NCBI RefSeq assembly: GCF_016919245.1
Contig: NZ_JAFEJA010000001.1
Span: 2,170,001 to 2,234,000 of the forward strand
Origin: Streptomyces zhihengii
GTDB lineage: Bacteria > Actinomycetota > Actinomycetes > Streptomycetales > Streptomycetaceae
Direction: 5' to 3'
DNA: 64,000 nucleotides
The notes under the pieces were generated by a model. The model searched no databases and was not told the origin of the DNA. It saw only the letters and a program-made list of their open reading frames with translations. The position numbers and the translations under genes are program-made. Positions 34,460 to 43,582 of this stretch are shown one piece after another; the first letter of the stretch is position 1; every line of letters starts with the position of its first letter.

Positions 34460-35995
34460 GTGGGGACCGTGGGGATCGGCCGGCGGCACCGGGCGTCACC
34501 GGCGGCACCGCTGGTGCTGCTGGCCCTGCTGCTGGCGGCGACCGGCTGCGAGAGCACGCCGGACGCCCGCCCGGCGCCGGGCGCCGCGGCGCCGAAGTCG
34601 GCGGCCCGGGTGTGCGCCGCGCCCGCGGCGGGGCCGGCGACGGCGCCCGCGGGCGCGGTGACGGTCGACCCCGCGGTCACCGGCGACCTGGCCGTGAAGA
34701 CCAGGAACAGTCCCCCGCGCACCACGTTCTGGCTCCGGCCGGGCACCCACACCCTCCCGGCGGACCGCTTCGCCCAGGTCGTCCCCAAGGAGGGGAACAG
34801 CTACCTCGGCGCGCCGGGCGCGGTGCTCGACGGCCGGCGGACCAACCAGTACGCCTTCGGCGGCGCCGCCCCCGACGTCACCATCCGCCATCTGACGGTG
34901 CAGGGCTTCGTCGCGCCGCACGACGAGGGCGTGGTCAACCACGACTCGGCCGACGGGTGGGTCGTCGAGCACGCCACGATCCAGCACAACTCCGGTGCCG
35001 GGCTGATGGCCGGCGCCCGCCAGCGGGTCCGCGCCAACTGCCTGCGGGCCAACGGCCAGTACGGCATGAACGCGTACAAGGCCGGCGGCACGATCACCGG
35101 GCTGGTGGTCGAGGGCAACGAGATCACGGGCAACAACACCGACGACTGGGAGCGGCGGCGGCCGGGCTGCGGCTGCACCGGCGGCGTCAAGTTCTGGGCC
35201 GTGGACGGCGCCGACATCCGCGGCAACTGGGTGCACGACAACCGCGGCGCCGGGCTGTGGGCGGACACCAACAACAACGACTTCCGCATCGAGGGCAACG
35301 TCCTGGAGTCCAACGACGGGGCCGCGCTGATCTACGAGACCAGCTACAACGCGGTGATCCGCGCCAACACGATCCGGCGGAACAACTGGGTCGAGGGGCG
35401 CCGGTACGCCGACCGGGGCGACACCTTCCCGTTCGGGACCGTCTACGTGTCGGAGTCCGGCGGCGAACCGCGGATCAGGGCCCGTACCGACCGGATCGAG
35501 ATCCACCGCAACGTGCTGGAGAACAACTGGTCCGGCATCACCCTGTGGGAGAACGCCGACCGGTTCTGCAACAGCCCCGCCAACACCTCCTCCGGGCACT
35601 GCACCCTGCTGGTGAAGGACACCGCCCGCTGCGCCCAGCCGGCGATCGCCGGACCGCCGCTCTACGACGACTGCCGGTGGAAGACCCAGCGGGTGGACGT
35701 CCACGGCAACCGCTTCGTGCTGGACAAGTCCGTCGTCCACTGCACGGTCAAGTGCGACCGGATGGCGGTGCTCGCCAACTACGGCACCTATCCGGACTGG
35801 TCGCCCTACCAGGGCGAGCGGGTGGCCGAGGCGATCACCCGCGAGCAGGACAACCGCTTCTTCGACAACGACTACGTCGGGCCGTGGACGTTCGTCGCCC
35901 ACGACCCGAGCCGGATGCTCGACCCCGGTCAGTGGCAGGGCACGCCGTACCAGCAGGACGCGGGCAGCACCTTCCGCGCACGGGACGGTGGGTGA
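34460..35995 (+). CDS. right-handed parallel beta-helix lipoprotein
   Basis: A 511-aa protein with a lipoprotein signal (LLAATGC, Cys30). The mature part is a pectin-lyase-like beta-helix from about 70 to 420, with rungs such as GLVVEGNEITGNNTDDW and FRIEGNVLESNDGAALIYET. Such proteins are lyases, epimerases (AlgG type) or polysaccharide-binding scaffolds. With an AlgD-like enzyme in the same operon, a mannuronan-modifying or chain-guiding role on the outer membrane face is a reasonable hypothesis, not shown. GTG 34460 start, 3 nt after the previous stop. Confidence 0.83.
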   Translation: MGTVGIGRRHRASPAAPLVLLALLLAATGCESTPDARPAPGAAAPKSAARVCAAPAAGPATAPAGAVTVDPAVTGDLAVKTRNSPPRTTFWLRPGTHTLPADRFAQVVPKEGNSYLGAPGAVLDGRRTNQYAFGGAAPDVTIRHLTVQGFVAPHDEGVVNHDSADGWVVEHATIQHNSGAGLMAGARQRVRANCLRANGQYGMNAYKAGGTITGLVVEGNEITGNNTDDWERRRPGCGCTGGVKFWAVDGADIRGNWVHDNRGAGLWADTNNNDFRIEGNVLESNDGAALIYETSYNAVIRANTIRRNNWVEGRRYADRGDTFPFGTVYVSESGGEPRIRARTDRIEIHRNVLENNWSGITLWENADRFCNSPANTSSGHCTLLVKDTARCAQPAIAGPPLYDDCRWKTQRVDVHGNRFVLDKSVVHCTVKCDRMAVLANYGTYPDWSPYQGERVAEAITREQDNRFFDNDYVGPWTFVAHDPSRMLDPGQWQGTPYQQDAGSTFRARDGG

Positions 35996-35996
35996 G

Positions 35997-37334
35997 ATGA
36001 CCGCGGACCACACGCCGAGGATCGTCGGGACGGTCTGGGGACTGCTGATCCTCAACACGCTCGGCTCCACCGGGGCGCAGACCATCGTCCCGCTGCCCCG
36101 CTCCCTCATCCAGATGGTCACCATGGGCGCGCTGGTCGCCGCGTTCACGCTGGCGCTCGCCGTCAATCTCCGGCTGCGGGTCCGGCCCGGGGCCTATGTC
36201 TTCCTGCTCACGCTGCTGCTGGTGCCGAGCGTGCTGTCCAGCGTGCATCTGGAGTCCGGCTTCGGCGCGCTGTTCCGCTGCGCCCGCCTGGGTCTGTTCG
36301 TCGCCACGCTGTGGCTGCTCAGCCGCTGGTGGGACGGCGGGACGACGTTCGTGCGGCACCACATCCGGATGTACTTCGCGGTGCTGTGCTCGGTGGCCGC
36401 GGGCGCGATCCTGTCGCCGGGCGCCGCGATGCCCGAGCTGTACGGCGGGCGGCTGGTCGGCGCGCTGTGGCCGCTGACCCCGCCGCAGATCGGGCAGTAC
36501 GCCGCGGTGATCACCGGACTGGCCGTGCTGCTCGTGCTGGGCCGCCGCACCGACGGGCGCGGCGCGGCGGTGGTCGTCGTGCCGGCCCTGGTGCTGCTCG
36601 CGCTGACCCACACCCGGACGGCCACGATCGGCCTGATCGCCGGCCTGGTGCTGGCCATCGGCTCGCTCGTGCTGACCAGCGCCGCCGCCCGCCGGTTCTT
36701 CGCCTGGACGGTGCTGTGCGCCGTGGTGGCGGCGGTCGGCTTCGGCTCCCTGGTGCAGGCGTGGTTCCTGCGCGGGCAGAGCCAGGAGAACTTCACCAGC
36801 CTGACGGGCCGGGCCAAGGTCTGGGACGCCCTGCTGGCGGCCCCCCGGACGGCCACCGAGTACCTGTTCGGCGCGGGGCTGGGCGACAAGTCCTTCGGCG
36901 GGCTGCCGATCGACAACAGCTGGCTGGCCGTCTACCACGAGCAGGGCGTGACCGGTGTCGTGCTGGTGACCGCGGTCTTCGTGGTGCTGGGCGGTGTCGC
37001 GCTGCTGCGTCCGCCGTCGCTGTCGAGGGCCTGCGCGATCTTCCTGATCAGCTACTGCGCGATCGCCTCGTACACCGAGGCGGGGCTCGGGGACGCCTCG
37101 CCGTACCTGCTGCATCTGGCCGTGGCCGCCTCCCTGCTCGCGGCGCCCGCCGCACCGGAGGGGCACGAGGCGCCGGACGCGCGGGAGGCCCACGAGGCGC
37201 CCGTCGCACCGGAGCACGAGGCACCCGACGCGCGAGGGCTTCCGGGCGCACCCGCCGCGCGCGAGCCCGGGGATGCGCCCGCCGTGCCCGGGCCGTCCCT
37301 TCCCCGACAGGCCCGCACACCGGAGGTGACCTGA
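35997..37334 (+). CDS. Wzy/O-antigen-ligase-type polysaccharide polymerase
   Basis: About 445 aa from ATG 35997 (GTG 35988 also possible). Ten or so membrane helices with a periplasmic loop. The Wzy_C-type signature LTHTRTATIGLIAGLVL and LTGRAKVWDALLAAP is present. It polymerises lipid-linked repeats outside the membrane. The C-terminal 70 residues are a low-complexity cytoplasmic tail rich in APDAREAHEAP-like repeats, absent from typical relatives. Confidence 0.82.
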   Translation: MTADHTPRIVGTVWGLLILNTLGSTGAQTIVPLPRSLIQMVTMGALVAAFTLALAVNLRLRVRPGAYVFLLTLLLVPSVLSSVHLESGFGALFRCARLGLFVATLWLLSRWWDGGTTFVRHHIRMYFAVLCSVAAGAILSPGAAMPELYGGRLVGALWPLTPPQIGQYAAVITGLAVLLVLGRRTDGRGAAVVVVPALVLLALTHTRTATIGLIAGLVLAIGSLVLTSAAARRFFAWTVLCAVVAAVGFGSLVQAWFLRGQSQENFTSLTGRAKVWDALLAAPRTATEYLFGAGLGDKSFGGLPIDNSWLAVYHEQGVTGVVLVTAVFVVLGGVALLRPPSLSRACAIFLISYCAIASYTEAGLGDASPYLLHLAVAASLLAAPAAPEGHEAPDAREAHEAPVAPEHEAPDARGLPGAPAAREPGDAPAVPGPSLPRQARTPEVT

Positions 37335-37337
37335 CCC

Positions 37338-38612
37338 ATGCACGTCCTCGTGGTGCACAACCGCTACGCCTCGGCGCAGCCGAGCGGGGAGAACAACGTC
37401 GTCGACCAGGAGGTGGCGCTGCTGCGCGGGGCCGGCCACCGGGTCGGTCTGTTCGAGCGGCGCAGCGACGACATCGGCGCCCTGTCGCTGCCGCGCAAGG
37501 CCGCGCTGCCGCTGCTGGTGCCGTGGAACCCGGCCGTCCGCACCGAGCTGGCCGCCCGGCTCCGCGCCGAACGCCCGGACGTGGTGCACGTCCACAACGT
37601 CTTCCCGCTGCTGTCGCCCGCGGTGCTGGCGGCCTGCGCCGACGCCGGGGTGCCCGCCGTCGCCACGCTGCACAACTACACCCAGGTCTGCCCGCCCGGC
37701 ACGCTCCAGCGGGACGGCCGGCCGTGCTCCGAGTGCGTCGGCTCCACACCGCTGCCGGCCGTCCGGCACGGCTGCTACCGGAACTCCCGGCTGGCGACGG
37801 TGCCGCTCGCGCTCAGCCTGTCGGTCAACCGGCGGCGCTGGTGGTCCGGGGTGGAGCGGTTCTTCTGCATCTCCGCCGCGCAGCGCGACGTCCTCGTCCG
37901 GTCCGGCATGCCGGCCGAACGGCTCGCGGTGAAGCACAACTTCGTGCCCGACCCGGGCGCGCTGCGCGAGGGCGACGGGGAGCATCTGCTCTTCCTCGGC
38001 CGGCTGGCGGAGGCCAAGGGCGTACGGCTGCTCATGGCCGCGTGGGACGAGATCGCCGCCGGCGGCGGTGTCGGCGTGCCGCTGGTGATCGCCGGGGCGG
38101 GGCCGCTGGAGCCGGAGGTGACCGCCTGGGCGGCGGGCCGCGACGACGTGCGGTACGCGGGCCTGTACGACCCGGAGCAGTGCCGGCGGGCCGTCGCCCG
38201 GTCGGTCGCCGTGGTGGCCCCGTCCACCTGGATGGAGGCGTTCGGCCTGGTGGCCGTGGAGGCGATGGCGGCGGGGGTCCCGGCCGTCGCCGCCGGGCAC
38301 GGCGCCTTCACCGAACTCGTCGAGGACGGGGTGACCGGCCTGCTGCACCGTCCGGGCGACGCCGCCTCGCTCGCCGCGAGCCTGCGGCGGATCACGGCGG
38401 GCGGGGCCGCCGGCCGGGAGATGGGACGGGCGGCCCGGCGCCGTTACGAGCAGGGCTTCAGCCCGGCCGTCGGGCTGGAGCGTCTGGAGGAGGGGTACCG
38501 CGCCGCACTCGCGGCACGGTCGGGCGGCGGGGAGGGCCCGCCGCCGGCAGGGGACACGAGAACGGGCTCGCGGCGGGGACACCCGCGCGAGCGGGATGGG
38601 GGAAGCAGATGA
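37338..38612 (+). CDS. GT4 glycosyltransferase
   Basis: A 424-aa GT-B enzyme. The N-domain opens MHVLVVHNRYASAQPSGENN, followed by VVHVHNVFPLLSPAVL and a Cys-containing insert (VCPPGTLQRDGRPCSECVG). The C-domain has LLFLGRLAEAKGV and STWMEAFGLVAVEAMAAGVP, the E-x7-E donor motif. The tail is Gly/Arg-rich. Acts on the membrane-bound repeat unit. Overlaps the following methyltransferase by 4 nt. Confidence 0.9.
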   Translation: MHVLVVHNRYASAQPSGENNVVDQEVALLRGAGHRVGLFERRSDDIGALSLPRKAALPLLVPWNPAVRTELAARLRAERPDVVHVHNVFPLLSPAVLAACADAGVPAVATLHNYTQVCPPGTLQRDGRPCSECVGSTPLPAVRHGCYRNSRLATVPLALSLSVNRRRWWSGVERFFCISAAQRDVLVRSGMPAERLAVKHNFVPDPGALREGDGEHLLFLGRLAEAKGVRLLMAAWDEIAAGGGVGVPLVIAGAGPLEPEVTAWAAGRDDVRYAGLYDPEQCRRAVARSVAVVAPSTWMEAFGLVAVEAMAAGVPAVAAGHGAFTELVEDGVTGLLHRPGDAASLAASLRRITAGGAAGREMGRAARRRYEQGFSPAVGLERLEEGYRAALAARSGGGEGPPPAGDTRTGSRRGHPRERDGGSR

Positions 38613-39844
38613 CACGATGCCGACTGTGCGGCTCGGCGGCGACGGCGAGCGTCGTCGACCTGGGGGCCACACCGCCGTGCGAGAGCTTTCTCGCCGCGGA
38701 CCAGCTGGACTCGCCGGAGCCGGCGTACCCGCTGCACCTGCGGGTCTGCACGGAGTGCTGGCTGGCGCAGATCCCGCCGCTGATCACACCCGAGGAGACG
38801 TTCAGCGAGTACGCGTACTTCTCCTCGTACTCGACCTCCTGGGTGGAGCACGCGCGCACCTTCGTCGCCGGCGCGGCCGGGCGGCTGGGCCTCGGCGACG
38901 GCTCCTTCGTGGTCGAGGTCGCGAGCAACGACGGCTATCTGCTGAAGCACGTCGTGGAGCGCGGGATCCGCTGCCTGGGCATCGAGCCCTCGGTGAACGT
39001 CGGCGCCGCGGCGCGGGACGCGGGCGTGCCCACGGTCACCGCGTTCCTGGACCCGGACACGGCCGCCGGTGTCCGCGCCGAGCACGGCCCGGCCGACCTG
39101 GTCGTGGCCAACAACGTGTACGCGCACATCCCCGACGTGGTCGGCTTCACGCAGGGGCTGCGGGCCCTGGTCGCCGACGACGGCTGGGTGTCCGTCGAGG
39201 TGCAGCACCTGCTGACCCTGATCGAGGAGAACCAGTACGACACGATCTACCACGAGCACTTCCAGTACTACACGGTCGCCTCCGCGATCCGGGCGCTCGC
39301 CAGCGGCGGTCTGACGCTCGTGGACGTCGAACTGCTGCCGACGCACGGCGGTTCCATCCGGCTGTGGGCCCGGCCCGCCGAGGTGGCGGGCGAGCCGTCC
39401 GCCCGGGTGGCCGAGGTGCTGGACCGGGAGAAGGCCGCCGGGCTCCAGGAGCTGTCCGGTTACGCCGAGTTCTCCGCCCGGGTGGCCAAGGTGCGCCGGG
39501 ATCTGCTGCGCTTCCTGATCGACGCCGCCGAGCGCGGCGAGACCGTCGTCGGCTACGGCGCCCCGGGCAAGGGCAACACCCTGCTCAACCACTGCGGCAT
39601 CCGGCCCGACCTGCTGGCGTACACGGTCGACCGCAACCCGTACAAGCACGGCCGGTTCACCCCCGGCACCCGGATCCCGATCCTGCCGCCCGAGCGGATC
39701 GCCGCCGACCGGCCGGACTGGGTCCTCGTCCTGCCGTGGAACCTGCGGGACGAGCTGGTCGAGCAGCTCTCCTTCGTGCACGAGTGGGGCGGCCGGCTGG
39801 TCTTCCCCATACCGGAACTGAGCATTGTCGAGGTCACGCGATGA
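38609..39844 (+). CDS. NDP-sugar C-methyltransferase-family SAM enzyme
   Basis: A 411-aa protein of the TylC3/EryBIII-like C-methyltransferase architecture. An N-terminal zinc domain (CRLCG; VCTECWLAQIPP) precedes a class I SAM-binding core (VVEVASNDGYLLKHV) and IYHEHFQYYT, which holds the catalytic His region. The C-terminal domain has GETVVGYGAPGKGNTLLNHC. These enzymes methylate carbon of a nucleotide-activated keto-sugar. The adjacent nucleotidyltransferase, deacetylase and epimerase genes suggest a branched or otherwise modified sugar. Start ATG in an ATGA overlap. Confidence 0.85.
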   Translation: MTRCRLCGSAATASVVDLGATPPCESFLAADQLDSPEPAYPLHLRVCTECWLAQIPPLITPEETFSEYAYFSSYSTSWVEHARTFVAGAAGRLGLGDGSFVVEVASNDGYLLKHVVERGIRCLGIEPSVNVGAAARDAGVPTVTAFLDPDTAAGVRAEHGPADLVVANNVYAHIPDVVGFTQGLRALVADDGWVSVEVQHLLTLIEENQYDTIYHEHFQYYTVASAIRALASGGLTLVDVELLPTHGGSIRLWARPAEVAGEPSARVAEVLDREKAAGLQELSGYAEFSARVAKVRRDLLRFLIDAAERGETVVGYGAPGKGNTLLNHCGIRPDLLAYTVDRNPYKHGRFTPGTRIPILPPERIAADRPDWVLVLPWNLRDELVEQLSFVHEWGGRLVFPIPELSIVEVTR

Positions 39845-40638
39845 AGGTCGTCCTGTTCTGCGGCGGTTACGGGATGCGGATGCGCAGCGGTGCCACCGAC
39901 GACGTCCCCAAGCCGATGGCGATGGTCGGCCCCCGGCCGCTGATCTGGCACGTCATGCGCTACTACGCGCACTTCGGGCACACGGAGTTCATCCTGTGCC
40001 TCGGCTACGGGGCCCACCACATCAAGGACTTCTTCCTCGGCTACGAGGAGACCACGTCCAACGACTTCGTGCTCCGCGGCGGGCGCACCGAGCTGCTGTC
40101 CACCGACATCTCGGACTGGACGATCACCTTCGCCCAGACCGGCATCGAGTCCCCGATCGGGGAGCGGCTGCGCCGGGTGCGGCACCACCTGGACGGCGAC
40201 GAGATGTTCCTCGCCAACTACGCCGACGTGCTCACCGACGCACCGCTGCCGGAGATGATCGACCGCTTCGCCCGGCGCGACGCCGGCGCGTCCATGATGG
40301 TGGTGCCGCCGCAGTCCTCGTTCCACTGCGTGGACCTGGGCGAGGACGGCCTGGTCGGCGGCATCACCCCGGTGAGCGAACTGCCGCTGTGGGAGAACGG
40401 CGGCTACTTCGTGCTCCGCCAGGAGATCTTCGACCACATCCCCGAGGGCGGCGACCTCGTCGCCGACGGGTGCGGGCAACTGGCCAAGCAGGGACGGCTG
40501 GTGGCCCACCAGCACCGCGGCTTCTGGAAGCCGACCGACACCGTGAAGGAGCGCGCCGCGCTCGACGAGGCCTACGCCCGGGGCGACCGCCCGTGGGCCG
40601 TGTGGGAACGCGACGGTGTCACGGTGGGGTCCGCGTGA
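39841..40638 (+). CDS. glucose-1-phosphate cytidylyltransferase-like sugar nucleotidyltransferase
   Basis: A 265-aa nucleotidyltransferase. The start MKVVLFCGGYGMRMR is the glycine-rich nucleotide loop, followed by PKPMAMVG with the sugar-phosphate Lys. GGYFVLRQEIFDHI and GFWKPTDT fit RfbF-type cytidylyltransferases better than RmlA. It would make CDP-glucose or a related activated sugar. No separate RfbG-type 4,6-dehydratase is visible; the NAD epimerase at 41286 is the only candidate. Confidence 0.82.
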   Translation: MKVVLFCGGYGMRMRSGATDDVPKPMAMVGPRPLIWHVMRYYAHFGHTEFILCLGYGAHHIKDFFLGYEETTSNDFVLRGGRTELLSTDISDWTITFAQTGIESPIGERLRRVRHHLDGDEMFLANYADVLTDAPLPEMIDRFARRDAGASMMVVPPQSSFHCVDLGEDGLVGGITPVSELPLWENGGYFVLRQEIFDHIPEGGDLVADGCGQLAKQGRLVAHQHRGFWKPTDTVKERAALDEAYARGDRPWAVWERDGVTVGSA

Positions 40639-41282
40639 TCCGGCTCGGGGCCGGGCGCCTGGAGCGGATCGTCGCCGTGGGCGCGCACTGCGACGACATC
40701 GCCATCGGCGCCGGCGGCACGCTGCTGACGCTGTGCCGGGCGCGGCCGGGCCTGCGGGTCGACGCGCTGGTGCTCTCCGGCGGCGGGGGCGAACGGGAGC
40801 AGGAGGAGCGGGCCGCGCTCGCCGACTTCTGCCCCGGCGCCGACCTGCGGCTGACCGTGCTCAAACTGCCGGACGGCCGGATGCCCGGCCGCTGGGAGGA
40901 GGTCAAGTCGGCGGTGGAGGAGCTGCGCGCCCGGACGGAGCCGGACCTGATCCTCGCCCCGCGCACCGACGACGCGCACCAGGACCACAGCGGCCTGGCA
41001 CGGCTGATGACCACCGCCTACCGCGACCACCTCGTGCTCGGCTACGAGATCGTCAAATGGGACGGCGACCTCGGCCGTCCGGTGGCGTACCAGCCGCTGA
41101 CGCCGGAGACCGCCGAACGCAAGGCGGCGCTGATGGAGGCGCACTACCCCTCGCAGCGGCACCGGCCCTGGTACGACCGGGAGGCCTTCCTCGGGCTGGC
41201 CCGGATCCGCGGCATCGAAAGCCACACGCGCTACGCCGAGGCGTTCGCCGTCACCAAACTCACTCTCGACCTGGGGGAATGA
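40635..41282 (+). CDS. PIG-L/LmbE-family deacetylase
   Basis: A 215-aa protein. The zinc site AHCDDIAIGAGG corresponds to the family AHPDD motif with Pro replaced by Cys; HQDHSGLARL supplies the third ligand. The family removes acetyl groups from N-acetyl sugars. In this operon it may deacetylate an amino sugar of the repeat, or act in the activated-sugar pathway. GTG start in a GTGA overlap. Confidence 0.87.
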   Translation: MIRLGAGRLERIVAVGAHCDDIAIGAGGTLLTLCRARPGLRVDALVLSGGGGEREQEERAALADFCPGADLRLTVLKLPDGRMPGRWEEVKSAVEELRARTEPDLILAPRTDDAHQDHSGLARLMTTAYRDHLVLGYEIVKWDGDLGRPVAYQPLTPETAERKAALMEAHYPSQRHRPWYDREAFLGLARIRGIESHTRYAEAFAVTKLTLDLGE

Positions 41283-41285
41283 ACT

Positions 41286-42311
41286 GTGCGCGTACTGCTG
41301 ACCGGACACCAGGGCTATCTCGGCACGGTGATGGCCCCCGTACTGGCGGCCGCCGGGCACGAGGTCACCGGCCTGGACTCCGGCCTGTTCGCCGACTGCG
41401 TGCTGGGCCCCGCGCCCGCGGACCCGCCCGGCGTCCGGGTGGACCTGCGCGACGTCACGGCCGGCCACCTGGCCGGCGTCGACGCCGTGATCCACCTGGC
41501 CGCCCTGTCCAACGACCCGCTGGGCGCGCTCGCCCCGGACCTCACCTACGACATCAACCACCACGCCTCGGTCCGCCTCGCCCGCCTCGCCCGCGACGCC
41601 GGCGTGCGGCGCTTCCTGTACGCGTCCACCTGCTCGGTCTACGGCGCCGCCGGCGGCGGCGGACTCGTCGCCGAGGACGCCCCGCTGCGCCCGGTGACGC
41701 CGTACGCGGAGTCCAAGGTGCGGGTGGAGGACGACCTCCACGAGCTGGCCGACGACGGCTTCAGCCCGGTGTACATGCGCAACGCCACCGCCTTCGGGCA
41801 CTCGCCCCGGCTGCGCGCCGACATCGTGCTCAACAACCTGGTGGGCCACGCGCTGCTCTCCGGCGAGGTGCTGGTGCTCTCCGACGGCACCCCCTGGCGT
41901 CCGCTGGTGCACGCCGCCGACATCGCCCGGGCCTTCACGGCCGCCCTGGACGCGCCGCGCGAGGCGGTGCACGACCGGGCGTTCAACATCGGCAGCGAGG
42001 TCAACAACGTCACCGTCGCCGAGATCGCCCAGCAGGTCGCCGAGGCGGTGCCCGGCTCCGAGGTGGTGATCACCGGCGAGAACGGCGCCGACCCGCGTTC
42101 CTACCGGGTGGACTTCTCCCGGTTCCGCGCCGCGATTCCCGGCTTCGACTGCGAGTGGACGGTGAAGCAGGGCGCCATCGAACTCGCCGACGCCTACCGC
42201 GAACACGGCCTGAGCCGCGAGGAGTTCGAGCAGCGCTTCACCCGGCTGGCCGTGCTCCGCGCGGCGTCCGCGGCCGGCACCGTCGACGACACCCTGCGGT
42301 GGCGCCGGTGA
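41286..42311 (+). CDS. NAD-dependent sugar epimerase/dehydratase (extended SDR)
   Basis: A 341-aa extended short-chain dehydrogenase. TGHQGYLG at residues 7-14 is the nucleotide-binding motif, YAESK the catalytic Tyr-x3-Lys, and STCSVYG the Ser region. It acts on a nucleotide sugar (epimerisation, dehydration or reduction). Context with the cytidylyltransferase and methyltransferase suggests they share a pathway. GTG start with GGGGGAA upstream. Confidence 0.88.
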   Translation: MRVLLTGHQGYLGTVMAPVLAAAGHEVTGLDSGLFADCVLGPAPADPPGVRVDLRDVTAGHLAGVDAVIHLAALSNDPLGALAPDLTYDINHHASVRLARLARDAGVRRFLYASTCSVYGAAGGGGLVAEDAPLRPVTPYAESKVRVEDDLHELADDGFSPVYMRNATAFGHSPRLRADIVLNNLVGHALLSGEVLVLSDGTPWRPLVHAADIARAFTAALDAPREAVHDRAFNIGSEVNNVTVAEIAQQVAEAVPGSEVVITGENGADPRSYRVDFSRFRAAIPGFDCEWTVKQGAIELADAYREHGLSREEFEQRFTRLAVLRAASAAGTVDDTLRWRR

Positions 42312-43582
42312 CCACGCCGGGCGAGGAGATGCACGCACTGGTGGAGCGGCTGTACCCGCTCTGCCGGAGCATCACCGGCGACGGGGTCCGGGCCACCCTG
42401 GACATCGTCGACGAGTACATCCCGCTGCGGGTGCACGAGGTGCCGACCGGCACCGAGGTGCTCGACTGGACGGTGCCCCAGGAGTGGAACATCCGGGACG
42501 CGTACATCGCCGACGCCGCGGGCCACCGGGTCGTCGACTTCGCCGCGTCCAGCCTGCACGTGCTCGGCTACAGCGTGCCCGTGTCGGCGACCATGCCCCT
42601 GGACGAGCTGCGCGGACACCTCCACACGCTGCCCGGCCAGCCGTCCCTGGTGCCGTACCGCACCAGCTACTGGAAGCCGGAATGGGGCTTCTGCCTGGCC
42701 CAGGAGACCCTGGACGCGATGCCGGACGGCGAGTACGAGGTGCGCATCGACTCCACGCTCGCCGACGGGCACCTCACCTACGCCGAGCACGTGGTCCCCG
42801 GGCAGGTCGCCGACGAGGTCATCGTCTCCTGCCACGTCTGCCACCCCTCGCTGGCCAACGACAACCTGGCCGGCGTCGCGGTGGCGGTGTTCCTCGCCCG
42901 GGCGCTGGCCGAGCGGACGCCCCACTACACCTACCGCTTCCTGTTCGCGCCCGGCACCATCGGGGCGATCACCTGGCTGGCCCGCAACGCGGAGCGGATC
43001 GACGAGGTCAGGCACGGCCTGGTGCTGGCCTGCGCCGGCGACCGGGGCCGGCTCACCTACAAGCGGAGCAGACGCGGCGACGCCGAGATCGACCGGGTGC
43101 TGCGGTACGTGCTGGAGACCTCCGAACGCCCGCACCGGATCGACGACTTCACCCCGTACGGCTACGACGAGCGGCAGTTCTGCTCCCCCGGGTTCGACCT
43201 CGGGGTGGGCTCGCTCAGCCGCACCCCGTACGCCGGCTATCCCGAGTACCACACCTCGGCGGACAACCCGGACTTCGTCTCCCCGGCGGCGATGGAGGAC
43301 ACCCTCGCGGTGTGCCGCGAGGCGTTCGCCGTGCTCGACCGCAACCGGCGGTACGTCAACCTCAGCCCGTACGGCGAGCCGCAGTTGGGCCGGCGCGGGC
43401 TGTACGACTCGCTCGGCGGGCGCAGCGACGCGAAGGAGGCCCAGATGGCCATGCTCTGGGTGCTCAGCCTCTCCGACGGCGAGCACGGCCTGCTGGACGT
43501 CGCGGAACGCTCGGGCCTGCCGTTCGACACCGTCGCGGCGGCGGCCGGAGCCCTGCACGGCGCCGGGCTGATCAAGGCGTGA
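42308..43582 (+). CDS. DUF4910 aminopeptidase-like protein
   Basis: A 424-aa protein of the M28-like DUF4910 family. It has a metal-site-like [20 protein letters not shown] and [19 protein letters not shown]-terminal winged-helix-like segment ([20 protein letters not shown]) follows. The family recurs in polysaccharide clusters beside sugar nucleotidyltransferases and methyltransferases; its reaction there is unknown. It could hydrolyse an amide on an amino-acylated sugar. GTG start overlaps the epimerase stop. Confidence 0.82.
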   Translation: MTTPGEEMHALVERLYPLCRSITGDGVRATLDIVDEYIPLRVHEVPTGTEVLDWTVPQEWNIRDAYIADAAGHRVVDFAASSLHVLGYSVPVSATMPLDELRGHLHTLPGQPSLVPYRTSYWKPEWGFCLAQETLDAMPDGEYEVRIDSTLADGHLTYAEHVVPGQVADEVIVSCHVCHPSLANDNLAGVAVAVFLARALAERTPHYTYRFLFAPGTIGAITWLARNAERIDEVRHGLVLACAGDRGRLTYKRSRRGDAEIDRVLRYVLETSERPHRIDDFTPYGYDERQFCSPGFDLGVGSLSRTPYAGYPEYHTSADNPDFVSPAAMEDTLAVCREAFAVLDRNRRYVNLSPYGEPQLGRRGLYDSLGGRSDAKEAQMAMLWVLSLSDGEHGLLDVAERSGLPFDTVAAAAGALHGAGLIKA

